The position numbers and the translations under genes were made by a program. The notes under the pieces are model-generated. The model saw only the letters and a program-made list of their open reading frames with translations, had not been told where the DNA came from and searched no databases. Of a stretch of DNA of 64,000 nucleotides, positions 39,199 to 47,515 are shown one piece after another. This DNA is from DATKBT01 sp035546295 (GTDB lineage: Bacteria; Acidobacteriota; Thermoanaerobaculia; Multivoradales; Multivoraceae): NCBI GenBank assembly GCA_035546295.1, contig DATKBT010000125.1:248001-312000 (forward strand), read 5' to 3'. How positions within the stretch are numbered: position 1 is the stretch's first letter; each line of letters begins with the position of its first letter.

Positions 39199-41208
39199 GT
39201 GAAGCGACCCCTGGCGGTCGCGCTCGCGGCCTTCGTGCTGGTCGAGGTCAACTACCCGATCCTCCAGCCGCAGAGCGCGCTCGCCACCTTCGCGTTCTTC
39301 GGCCTGGTCCTCGCCTTCCTGCAGTTCCCGCTCGCGGCGCGCGTCTCGGGCGTGCGCTGGCTGCGGGCCCTCGACGGGGTGGCGATCGTCGCCGCTCTGC
39401 TGGTCTGCGGCTGGGTGGTCGTGCAGACCGAGCCTGCCTTCGCGGGCTGGTGGGCGGACGGCTCGTCGCTGGGCGACCGCGCCGGCGCCGAGACGCGGCT
39501 CGACCTGTGGATCGGGGCGGCCGGGCTGCTCCTGGTGCTCGAGGCGACGCGGCGCGCCGTGGGGTGGGGACTGCCGGCGCTGTCGCTGCTGTTCCTGGTC
39601 TACGCCAAGTTCGGCACCTCGATGCCGGACTGGCTGTTCCCGCATCGCGGCTACGGCACGGAGCGGATCGTCTCGCAGACCTTCCTGCACAGCCAGGGGG
39701 TCTTCGGCGTCGCGTTGAGCGTCATGTTCACCTATGTCTTCCTGTTCGTGCTGTTCGGCGCGGTGCTCGAGGTCACCGGCGCCACGCAGTTCGTGATCGG
39801 GGCCACTCAGAAGCTGTTCCGCCGCGCCTCGGGCGCGCCGGCCAAGGTCGCCGTCCTCTCCAGCGGCCTGATGGGCTCGCTGTCGGGGAGCGCGGTCGCC
39901 AACACCGCGACCACCGGGACCTTCACCATCCCCCTGATGCGCAGCTCGGGTTTCAAGCCGCACGTGGCGGCGGCGGTCGAGGCGGCCGCCAGCTCGGGGG
40001 GTGCGCTGGTGCCGCCGGTGATGGGAGCCGGCGCCTACATGATGCTCGAGCTGGTCTCGCCGCCGGTGACCTACGTCGAGATCATCCGCGCGGCGCTGAT
40101 CCCGGCGATCCTCTACTACCTCTCGCTGTTCCTGCTGGTCCACTTCGTGTCGGGGCTGGCGGACGACGCCGGCCGGCACGGGGCGCTCACCGAGACGCCC
40201 GAGCCCGAGCCCGAGGATGATCCGGCGCGATCCGCCGCGGCCGGCGGAGCGATGGCGGGCGTGCTGTTCGTCGGAGGGATCGTCATCCTGGTCGGTCTGC
40301 TGCTCCTCGGCTACACGGTGATCCGCTCGGTCGCCGTCTCGCTGGCGGTGGTCGCGCTGCTGAGCCAGCTCTCGGCGTCGACCCGGCTCACGCCGCGGCG
40401 GCTGATGGCGGCGCTGAGCAAGGCGGCGGACGGCGCGGTGCCGCTGATCACGGCCGCCGCCTGCGTCGGCGTGGTGATCGGGGTGGTGACCCTGACCGGC
40501 GTCGGCACACGGCTCCCCTCGACCATCCTGCCGCTGGCCCAGGACAACCTGCCGGCGGCGCTGGTGCTGATCATGGTGTCGTCGATCGTCCTCGGCATGG
40601 GGCTGCCGTCGGCGGTCTGCTACCTGCTGATGGCGACCCTGATCGGGCCGGTGCTCGGCGAGCTCGGCGTGGTGCCGCTCGCCGCGCACTTCTTCATCTT
40701 CTACTTCGGGATGATGTCGATGGTGACGCCGCCGGTCGCCCTCGCCGCCTACACCGCGGCCTCGATCGCGTCCTCGAGCATCACCAGGACGTCGCTGGCC
40801 GCGTTCCGCTTCGCCCTGGTGGGGTTCACCCTTCCCTACATGTTCGTCTTCCGGCCCCAGCTCCTGCTGCTGTCTCCGGAGGGGGGCAGGCCGCGCCTCG
40901 ACGCGGTGCTGCTCGCGGTGATCGTGGCGATCTTGGGCATTTTGCCGCTGGCGGCCGGGATCGCCGGCTACCTGAACCGCCGGCTGCGGACGTTCGAACG
41001 GGCGCTCCTGCTTGCCGCGGCGGGGCTGCTCCTGTTCCCGGTCGGGCCCTCGGTGTTCGGGCTGCGCAACCTGACCTGGGTCGACCTGAGCGGCGCTGCG
41101 CTGCTCACCGGGATGCTGATCTGGACCTGGCGGACGCGTCGCCGGCCGGTCGCGGAGCTCGCCCCCGGCGCCGGCCTCAGTCGCGGATCCGGAACCTCCG
41201 CGACTTGA
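39199..41208 (+). CDS. TRAP transporter permease, fused 4TM/12TM (DctQM) type
   Basis: The 669-residue protein fuses the small DctQ-like four-helix unit (first 120 residues or so) to the large DctM-like transport unit. The latter is recognisable from G-L-M-G-S-L-S-G-S-A-V-A-N-T-A-T-T-G and the second half's G-M-G-L-P-S-A-V-C-Y. It carries about 16-18 membrane helices and uses a Na+ gradient with the TAXI protein. The GTG at 39199 is taken as the start; CTG at 39163 overlaps the previous stop and would add 12 residues. Its last 32 bases overlap the end of the convergent PaaK-like gene. Confidence 0.93.
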   Translation: MKRPLAVALAAFVLVEVNYPILQPQSALATFAFFGLVLAFLQFPLAARVSGVRWLRALDGVAIVAALLVCGWVVVQTEPAFAGWWADGSSLGDRAGAETRLDLWIGAAGLLLVLEATRRAVGWGLPALSLLFLVYAKFGTSMPDWLFPHRGYGTERIVSQTFLHSQGVFGVALSVMFTYVFLFVLFGAVLEVTGATQFVIGATQKLFRRASGAPAKVAVLSSGLMGSLSGSAVANTATTGTFTIPLMRSSGFKPHVAAAVEAAASSGGALVPPVMGAGAYMMLELVSPPVTYVEIIRAALIPAILYYLSLFLLVHFVSGLADDAGRHGALTETPEPEPEDDPARSAAAGGAMAGVLFVGGIVILVGLLLLGYTVIRSVAVSLAVVALLSQLSASTRLTPRRLMAALSKAADGAVPLITAAACVGVVIGVVTLTGVGTRLPSTILPLAQDNLPAALVLIMVSSIVLGMGLPSAVCYLLMATLIGPVLGELGVVPLAAHFFIFYFGMMSMVTPPVALAAYTAASIASSSITRTSLAAFRFALVGFTLPYMFVFRPQLLLLSPEGGRPRLDAVLLAVIVAILGILPLAAGIAGYLNRRLRTFERALLLAAAGLLLFPVGPSVFGLRNLTWVDLSGAALLTGMLIWTWRTRRRPVAELAPGAGLSRGSGTSAT

Positions 41209-42430
41209 GCTCCCAGCGCGGCAGCGTGCCGGCCTCCACCCGGCGCACCGAAACCCGCAGGGCCAGGCGCCGATGGAAGAGCCGGGTCAGCTCCGCGACC
41301 ACGTCGCGATCGCGGCTCTGGGCGATCTCGACCTCGACCTCGAGCTCGCTCATCCCCTCGCTGCGGGTCACCGTGGCGCGGAACTCGGTGATCTCGGGGA
41401 TCTCTCGGACCACGTTCTCGATCGCGCTCGGGTAGACGTTGACGCCGCGCACCACGGTCATGTCGTCGATGCGGCCGAGCACGCCGCCGCGCAGCGCGCG
41501 CCGACCGTCGCGCTCCTCGACCATCTCGACCAGGTCTCCGGTGCGGTAGCGCAGCAGTGGCGAGCCGACCCGTCCGAGGCTGCTCAGCACCAGCTCACCG
41601 CGCTGCCCCGACTCCGTGGGCGCCAGAGGCTCTCCGGTCGACGGCTCGACCAGCTCGGCGACGAAGCGCTCCTCGTCGATGCGCATCAGCCCGTCGGGGC
41701 CGGGGTAGCCCCAGGCGCCGAGCTCGGTTGCGCCTGCGTGGTCCCAGCAGGCAGCGCCCCAGGCCTCCTCGAGCCGTCGGCGAACCGCCGGCACCGAGGC
41801 GCCGGGCTCGCCGGCGTGGAGAGTGGCGCGCACCGCGCTGCTGGCGAGGTCGATGCCGGCGCCCCGGGCGACCTCGGCCAGATGCAGCGCGTAGGTCGGT
41901 GTGCAGACCACGATCGTCGCCTCCAGCTCGACGATGTGGTCGAGCCGCTCCTCGGTCGACAGCGCGCCGCCGGTCAGCGTCAGGGCGCCGAGCCGCTGCG
42001 CCGCCTCGAAGGCGCCCCAGAAGCCGATGAAGGGTCCGAAGGAGAAGGCGACGAAGACTCGATCCGCCGGCTCGAGCCCGATCGCCCGGTAGACCAGCGA
42101 CCAGGAGGCGAGCAGCTCGTCCCAGCTCTCGGCAGTGTCGAGCCAGCGCAGCGGACGCCCCTTGGTGCCCGAGGTCTGGTGGAGGCGAACGTAGCGATCG
42201 AGCGGCCAGCACAGGTTGCGGCCGAACGGCGGGTGGGCCTCCTGGTCGGCGACCAGCTCCTCCTTCTCGGTCAGCGGCAGGCGTGCGAGGTCGGCGAGAT
42301 CGAAGCCGGCCGGGTCGAGATCGGCCAGACCGCAGGCCGAGAGCTTCTCAAGATAGAAGGCGTTGCCGGCTAGGATCGCCTCGAGGACGGTGCGCATGCG
42401 GTCGCGCTGGACGCGGGCGACGTCGGTCAT
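41177..42430 (-). CDS. Phenylacetate-CoA ligase-like AMP-forming enzyme
   Basis: The 417-residue protein belongs to the PaaK-like branch of adenylate-forming enzymes. It shows the ATP-binding loop HQTSGTKGRP, the AMP-binding G-A-T-E-L-G-A-W-G-Y, the hinge region Y-R-T-G-D-L-V, and the C-terminal lysine in P-R-W-E-L-K. These enzymes activate an aryl or related acid with ATP and load it onto CoA. The natural acid is not evident. It precedes a DUF4230 gene on the same strand, and its 3' end overlaps the TRAP permease gene by 32 bp in antisense orientation. Confidence 0.87.
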   Translation of the reverse strand: MTDVARVQRDRMRTVLEAILAGNAFYLEKLSACGLADLDPAGFDLADLARLPLTEKEELVADQEAHPPFGRNLCWPLDRYVRLHQTSGTKGRPLRWLDTAESWDELLASWSLVYRAIGLEPADRVFVAFSFGPFIGFWGAFEAAQRLGALTLTGGALSTEERLDHIVELEATIVVCTPTYALHLAEVARGAGIDLASSAVRATLHAGEPGASVPAVRRRLEEAWGAACWDHAGATELGAWGYPGPDGLMRIDEERFVAELVEPSTGEPLAPTESGQRGELVLSSLGRVGSPLLRYRTGDLVEMVEERDGRRALRGGVLGRIDDMTVVRGVNVYPSAIENVVREIPEITEFRATVTRSEGMSELEVEVEIAQSRDRDVVAELTRLFHRRLALRVSVRRVEAGTLPRWELKSRRFRIRD

Positions 42431-42471
42431 CGGGACGAGGGGGAGAGACTGCTACTGGCAGAGCGGTGATT

Positions 42472-43251
42472 TCAGGACGCGTCGGCCGGGACCTTCTCGG
42501 CCCCCTCGCGCACCTCGAGCTCTTGCAGCGGCTCGGCGACCTCGTCCTCGAACAGCACGTCGACGTGGTAGCGACGAGCGGTCTGGCCGAAGTCGCGAAA
42601 CAGCCAGTTCTCGACGAACTCCTCGGTCTTGCGGCGGCCGATCTCGCGCACCAGCTCGACGTTGTCGTCGGCGCGCTCGCGCGCCAACCGCGCCAGACCC
42701 TGCTTGAGCGCGGCGACCGCCGTGGTCTCGTTCCGCAGCAGGCTGCCGGCGCGGATCTCGTAGTCGAGCCGCGAGACGTCGATCGAGGGCTGGTTGTAGC
42801 GGATCGCCGGCGCGACGACCCGGATCCGCTCGCCGTCCTCGAGCTCGAACCGCCAGGGGTGGTCGAGGTCGAGATAGTAGGTGTACTGCACCGGCGCGGT
42901 GGCGCGCACCACGACGTCGGGGAGCTGGAGCTGACCCCACAGTGCCGAGGCCTTGTCGGTGCGCTCGAACACCTCGGTCTCGTCGAGGGTCGCGAATTGC
43001 AGGTAGCTGTTGCCGGTGATCTCGGTGGCGTGGCTGGTGAAGCTGGTATGGATCGTACCGGTGCGGAAGGCGCTCGCGATCGCCTCGACGTCGGCGAGCA
43101 GCTCGCGGCCGGAGTCGAGCGCGGCGGTCGACACCGAGCGGGCGGCGCGCAGCGTGTACCAGAGCGCTCCCGCCGCGATCAGCAGGACCGCGATCGCCAC
43201 CAGGGTGAAGGCGAGGGGCCATCCGAAGCTGCGCTGAGTGGGCGTCGACAT
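42472..43251 (-). CDS. DUF4230 single-pass membrane protein
   Basis: The 259-residue protein has one N-terminal membrane helix at about residues 10-31 and a soluble domain on the outer side that matches the DUF4230 pattern (T-A-P-V-Q-Y-T-Y-Y-L-D-L near the middle, then V-V-A-P-A-I-R-Y-N-Q-P-S-I-D). The C-terminal region is helical and charged. The family's function is unknown. It lies 41 bp upstream of the PaaK-like gene on the same strand and is divergent from the dynamin-like gene with only 75 bp between starts, so the two divergent units may share control. Confidence 0.8.
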   Translation of the reverse strand: MSTPTQRSFGWPLAFTLVAIAVLLIAAGALWYTLRAARSVSTAALDSGRELLADVEAIASAFRTGTIHTSFTSHATEITGNSYLQFATLDETEVFERTDKASALWGQLQLPDVVVRATAPVQYTYYLDLDHPWRFELEDGERIRVVAPAIRYNQPSIDVSRLDYEIRAGSLLRNETTAVAALKQGLARLARERADDNVELVREIGRRKTEEFVENWLFRDFGQTARRYHVDVLFEDEVAEPLQELEVREGAEKVPADAS

Positions 43252-43309
43252 GTCGGGTCTCGAGTCGGTCGCTGCCGTGAACTTATCAGCGCGGTAGCGA
43301 TCCGCTTGC

Positions 43310-43315
43310 TACAGT
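43310..43315 (+). promoter_or_regulatory. Possible -10 element (TACAGT) for the dynamin-like gene
   Basis: TACAGT in the context GCTACAGTC lies 11 nt before the GTG start at 43327. No clear -35 hexamer is visible. Confidence 0.35.
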
Positions 43316-43326
43316 CGGGTGTCGCC

Positions 43327-45054
43327 GTGCTCACCACCATCCTCGATCCGGCGACCCAGGAGCTGCTCAAGCGGGAGCGCGCAGCTCTGTCGGACGCGAT
43401 CGAGCTCCTGGCGAGGGTCGACCTGCCGGGCGTCGACGTGGAGCCGCTGCGGCGCGCGACCCGCCAGCTCGACGAGCTGTTCCTGCTGGTGGTGGTCGGC
43501 GAGTTCAACGCCGGCAAGAGCGTGTTCGTCAACGCGCTCCTCGGTCGCCGCCTGCTCGAGGAGGGAGTGACGCCCACCACGAGCCGGATCCACCACGTCC
43601 GTTGGGGCGAGCACGAGGCAACCAGCGAGGGACCGGAAGGCGCCGTCGTGATCGAGGCGCCGGTCGAGCTGTTGCGTGAGATCCACCTGGTCGACACCCC
43701 CGGGACCAACGCCATCGACCGCCGGCACGAGGCCCTGACTCGCGACTTCGTACCGCGCGCCGATCTGATCCTGTTCGTCACCTCGGCCGACCGGCCGTTC
43801 ACCGAGAGCGAGCGTCAGTTCCTGGCCGCGATCCGCGAGTGGGGGAAGAAGGTGGTGGTGGCGATCAACAAGGCCGATATCCTCGCCAGTCCCGGCGAGG
43901 TCGACCAGGTGGTGGAGTTCGTGCGGCGGAGCTGCCGGGACCTGCTCGGATTCGAGCCCGAGGTCTTTGCGCTGTCGGCGCGCCGCGCGCTCGCCGCCCG
44001 CGAGTCCGCGGGCGGCGCGTCCGATCCCGGCTTCGCGGCGCTGGAGCGCTACGTCCTCGAGACGCTCGACCAGCGCGAGCGGATCCGGCTCAAGCTCGAG
44101 AACCCCGCGCGCGTGGCGCTGCGCCTGCTCGATCAGGCGAGCACGGTGATCGCCGCGCGCGTCGAGCTGTTGCGCGAGGACCTGACGACGCTCGAAGGTC
44201 TGGGCGAGAGCCTCCAGTCCTACCAGGACGACCTCGAGCGCGAGTTCAAGTTCCGCCTGGGCGACGTCGAGAAGCGCCTTCACCAGCTCCGGAATCGCGG
44301 CGATGAGTTCTTCGACGACGTCCTGCGCCTGACCCGGCTGCCCGACCTCTTCAACCGCTCGAAGATCCGCGACGAGTTCGAGCGCAAGGTCGTCGCCGAC
44401 ATGCCGCGCGAGGTCGAGGCCCAGGTTTCGGACCTGATCGACTGGCTGGTGGCCAGCGAGCTGCGCCAATGGCAGGGGGTCCAGAAGCTGGTGCGTGGGC
44501 GCCTGGATGCGCACGAGGGGCGGGTGGCCGGCGGCCTGGGAGAGGCCTTCGAGAGCCACCGGCAGACCCTGCTCGACACCCTCGGGCGCACCGCGCGCCG
44601 CGCCGTCGACGGCTACGACCGGCACGCCGAGGCGAAGCGGCTCGCCGAATCGGTGCAGACGGCGGTGGCCAGCGCTGCCCTGCTCGAGGTCGGGGCGGTC
44701 GGCCTCGGCGCGGTGGTCGCCGCGGTCGCCAGCTCGACCGCGGTCGACGTCACCGGCCTGCTGGCGGCGGGGGCGCTGGCGGCCCTCGGCCTGTTCGTGA
44801 TCCCGGCCCGGCGGCGCCGCGCCAAGAGCACGCTGCGCGAGCGCCTCGAGCAGCTTCGCGCGCAGTTGATGAGCGGCTTGCAGAGCCAGTTCGAGAGCGA
44901 GCTGAGGCGCAGCACCTCGCGGCTCGAGGAGGCGGTGGCGCCCTACACCCGGTTCGTGCGCGGCGAACGGCGCGCCCTGGAGGAACGGGAGTCCGAGGCC
45001 GACGCGCTGCGCGACGAGCTCGAGCGCCTGCTCGAGAGGATCGCGGGCCGGTGA
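43327..45054 (+). CDS. Bacterial dynamin-like GTPase
   Basis: The 575-residue protein resembles bacterial dynamin-like proteins and mitofusins. It has P-loop G58-E-F-N-A-G-K-S65, switch-I T-P-T-T, the G3 motif VDTPGTN, and the G4 motif NKAD. A helical stalk follows, with a hydrophobic hairpin at about residues 452-496 (two short membrane-inserting segments), and then a basic and coiled-coil C terminus. Such proteins bind and remodel membranes, fuse or repair them, or act in stress and phage defence. Only one is present here, whereas many bacterial dynamins come in pairs. The GTG at 43327 is chosen because the N-terminal helix and P-loop spacing match the family. Confidence 0.87.
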   Translation: MLTTILDPATQELLKRERAALSDAIELLARVDLPGVDVEPLRRATRQLDELFLLVVVGEFNAGKSVFVNALLGRRLLEEGVTPTTSRIHHVRWGEHEATSEGPEGAVVIEAPVELLREIHLVDTPGTNAIDRRHEALTRDFVPRADLILFVTSADRPFTESERQFLAAIREWGKKVVVAINKADILASPGEVDQVVEFVRRSCRDLLGFEPEVFALSARRALAARESAGGASDPGFAALERYVLETLDQRERIRLKLENPARVALRLLDQASTVIAARVELLREDLTTLEGLGESLQSYQDDLEREFKFRLGDVEKRLHQLRNRGDEFFDDVLRLTRLPDLFNRSKIRDEFERKVVADMPREVEAQVSDLIDWLVASELRQWQGVQKLVRGRLDAHEGRVAGGLGEAFESHRQTLLDTLGRTARRAVDGYDRHAEAKRLAESVQTAVASAALLEVGAVGLGAVVAAVASSTAVDVTGLLAAGALAALGLFVIPARRRRAKSTLRERLEQLRAQLMSGLQSQFESELRRSTSRLEEAVAPYTRFVRGERRALEERESEADALRDELERLLERIAGR

Positions 45055-45070
45055 GGCCGCGACCGCTGAT

Positions 45071-45100
45071 TTGACAAGGCGCGTCGTCGTCTGTCGTAAT
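45071..45100 (+). promoter_or_regulatory. Candidate promoter for the propeller/dehydrogenase operon
   Basis: A perfect TTGACA at 45071-45076 is followed after 18 bp by CGTAAT (45095-45100). It lies directly after the dynamin-like gene, and 180 nt before the next start codon. Confidence 0.55.
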
Positions 45101-45106
45101 GACCTG

Positions 45107-45280
45107 TGCGGTTGTCACCCGACGTCCGCCCGTTTCGTCCAACGACCCCGCCGGCGTCTCGGCGCACCTCCTGCCTGCTTCTCGTTCCAGCCGCGACTCG
45201 TTCACGGTCGTGGCGTGCGTGCCCTGGCCGGGCTCGCGCGGGCAGTCTCTGCGCGGCTGCCGGCCTGGTGGAGCCGGCCG
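45107..45280 (+). other. Long untranslated leader before the propeller operon
   Basis: If the promoter at 45071-45100 is used, about 174 nt precede the ATG at 45281. I recognise no riboswitch, attenuator or small gene in it. An open frame extends back to 45071, but its sequence does not look like a signal peptide, so the ATG at 45281 is preferred. Confidence 0.4.
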
Positions 45281-47515
45281 ATGTTCGCATCCCCTTCGAA
45301 GCTCTTTCCACGCCGACCGCGCCTTCGCGCGGCGGCGACCCTGACGGCGGCGCTCGGCGGCCTGCTCTGGCTCGCCCCGATCGCCGGCGCGACCGACTGG
45401 CCGCAATGGCGAGGCCCGTGGCACACCGGTGTCTCGGAGGCCGAGGGGCTGATCTCCTCGTGGTCGCCCGAGGGCGAGAATCTGATCTGGCGGCAGCCGT
45501 TCATCGGCCGCTCGACCCCGGTGGTGCTCGACGGCCGCGTCTACGCGACAGGCCGCGGCGGTGAAGGCGTCACCCGTCGCGAGCTGGTCGCGGCCTTCGA
45601 CGCCAGAACCGGCGAGCAGCTCTGGGAGCGCGAGATCCCGACCGCCCAGACGACGGTCCCCTACAACCGCGCCGGCTGGGCGTCGCCGGCGGCCGACCGC
45701 GAGACCGGCTACGTCTACGTCCAGGGGATCGCCGGTCCGCTGATCTGCTTCGACCGCGACGGCAACGTGGTCTGGGAGTACGACCTGAAGGACGAGTTCG
45801 GCCGCTACTCGGGCTACGGCGGTCGCACTCACGCGCCGCTGGTCGACGGCGATCTGCTGATCGTCAACGTGATCAACTCCGCGTGGGGCCGCTACGGTCC
45901 GCCCCGTCACCGCTACTTCGCCTTCGACAAGCGCACCGGCGACGTGGTCTGGATCTCGCAGCCCGGCGGCGAGGTCCACGACCTGAACACCGCCTCGAAC
46001 GGCACGGTGGGCGTGGTCGGCGGCCGCCGGCTCTACGTCGCCGGCAACGGCGACGGCAACGTCTACGCGCTCGACGTGCTCACCGGCGAGAAGGTGTGGT
46101 CATTTCAGATCTCGAAGCGCGCGATCAACAGCTCGCCGCTGCTGGTCGGCGACGTCATCTACGCCGGCCACTCGGAGGAGAACATCGACGAGGCGACCCT
46201 GGGCCGGGTGGTCGCGATCGACGCCACCGGCGCCGGCGACGTCACTGCGACGCACGAGAAGTGGCGTCGCGAGATCGGCATGGGCTTTCCTTCGCCGCTC
46301 TACCACGACGGCACCCTCTACGTCCTCGACAACGCCGCGAACTTCCGCGCGCTCGACGCCGAGACCGGCGAGACCCGGTGGCAGAAGGAGATCGGGACAG
46401 TCGGCAAGTCGGCGCCGGTGTGGGCGGACGGCAAGATCTACGTTACCGAGGTCAACGGCAAGTTCTGGATTCTCGACCCCGAGGCGGACGGCGCTCGAGT
46501 CCTCGACGAGGACCTGGTGACGCTCACCGAGGACGGCCGCGAGCGGTATGCCGAGATCTACGGCTCGCCCGCGATCGCCTATGGCCGGATCTACTTCACC
46601 ACCGAGGAGGGGATCTACTCGCTGGGTGACGAGAGCGAGCCGTTCGAGGTCACCGCCAGCACCGGGCCCGACCCGACGGTGCCCCCGGGGAGCGGCGAGC
46701 CGGCCAAGCTGCTGCTGGTGCCCGCCGACGTGACGGTCGGGATCGGCGAGACCGTCGACTACGAGGTCCGTGCCTTCGATGCTCGGGGCAGGCCCCTCGG
46801 CACGGTCGACGGGGAGTGGTCGCTCGAAGGCCTGCGCGGCGCCATCGGGCCAGACGGGCGGCTGAGCTTCCAGGCCGGCGGACCCCAGGCCGGCGAGGTC
46901 GTGTTCGAGGCCGGTGAGCTCGAGGCGCGAGGGCGCGTCCGCGCCTTTCCCCCGCTGCCGATTCGGGACGACTTCGACTCGATCGAGGGGCGCGGGCGTC
47001 CCTGGTGGATCGGCCTCGGCCGCTATCAGGTCGTCGAGCAGGAGGGGGGCAAGGTGCTCGAGAAACCGGTGGCTGCCTCGGGTCTGTTGCGCTCCGACCT
47101 GATCGTCGGGCCGCCGGGTCTCGCCGACTACACCATCCAGGTGGACTTCAAGGCGACCCAGGCGGGACGCAGACGCCCCGACGCAGGGCTGATCAACCAG
47201 GGCTACATCCTCGACCTCAAGGGGGTCAAGCAGGAGCTCGAGATCCGGAGCTGGCAGGCGGTGCTGCGGATGGCGGTGCAGGTGCCGTTCGAGTGGGAGA
47301 TGGACACTTGGTACACGATGGAGTTCCGCGTCGATCAGCAGGGGGACAAGGCGCTGGTGCGCGGTAAGGTCTGGCCTCGCGGCCAGCCCGAGCCCGCCGA
47401 CTGGAACATCACCGCCGAGGATCCGCAGCCGTCGCGCGCCGGAGCACCCGGGATCCAGGGATACTCGCCGGCCAGCATCTTCTACGACAACCTCGAGGTC
47501 ACGGTGAACTCATGA
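45281..47515 (+). CDS. Secreted PQQ-like beta-propeller protein with C-terminal extra domains
   Basis: The 744-residue protein has a signal peptide at residues about 1-37 followed by TDWPQWRGPWHTGVSEAEG, the entry motif seen in the propeller at 35996. A propeller of PQQ-like blades covers residues about 40-455. After a Pro/Gly linker there is a beta-sandwich-like region at about 480-560 and a third segment at about 565-744 resembling a lectin/DUF1080-like domain. The last part includes S-I-F-Y-D-N-L-E-V, which is common in such C-terminal domains. It is probably periplasmic. No clear PQQ-ligand or metal set can be assigned. Its stop overlaps the next propeller gene (ATGA). Confidence 0.85.
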   Translation: MFASPSKLFPRRPRLRAAATLTAALGGLLWLAPIAGATDWPQWRGPWHTGVSEAEGLISSWSPEGENLIWRQPFIGRSTPVVLDGRVYATGRGGEGVTRRELVAAFDARTGEQLWEREIPTAQTTVPYNRAGWASPAADRETGYVYVQGIAGPLICFDRDGNVVWEYDLKDEFGRYSGYGGRTHAPLVDGDLLIVNVINSAWGRYGPPRHRYFAFDKRTGDVVWISQPGGEVHDLNTASNGTVGVVGGRRLYVAGNGDGNVYALDVLTGEKVWSFQISKRAINSSPLLVGDVIYAGHSEENIDEATLGRVVAIDATGAGDVTATHEKWRREIGMGFPSPLYHDGTLYVLDNAANFRALDAETGETRWQKEIGTVGKSAPVWADGKIYVTEVNGKFWILDPEADGARVLDEDLVTLTEDGRERYAEIYGSPAIAYGRIYFTTEEGIYSLGDESEPFEVTASTGPDPTVPPGSGEPAKLLLVPADVTVGIGETVDYEVRAFDARGRPLGTVDGEWSLEGLRGAIGPDGRLSFQAGGPQAGEVVFEAGELEARGRVRAFPPLPIRDDFDSIEGRGRPWWIGLGRYQVVEQEGGKVLEKPVAASGLLRSDLIVGPPGLADYTIQVDFKATQAGRRRPDAGLINQGYILDLKGVKQELEIRSWQAVLRMAVQVPFEWEMDTWYTMEFRVDQQGDKALVRGKVWPRGQPEPADWNITAEDPQPSRAGAPGIQGYSPASIFYDNLEVTVNS

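Noticed and set aside
45055..45280. Small gene or known riboswitch in the 226-bp gap before the propeller operon
   Set aside because: No conserved motif, signal peptide or plausible ribosome binding site fits, and I recognise no riboswitch core.
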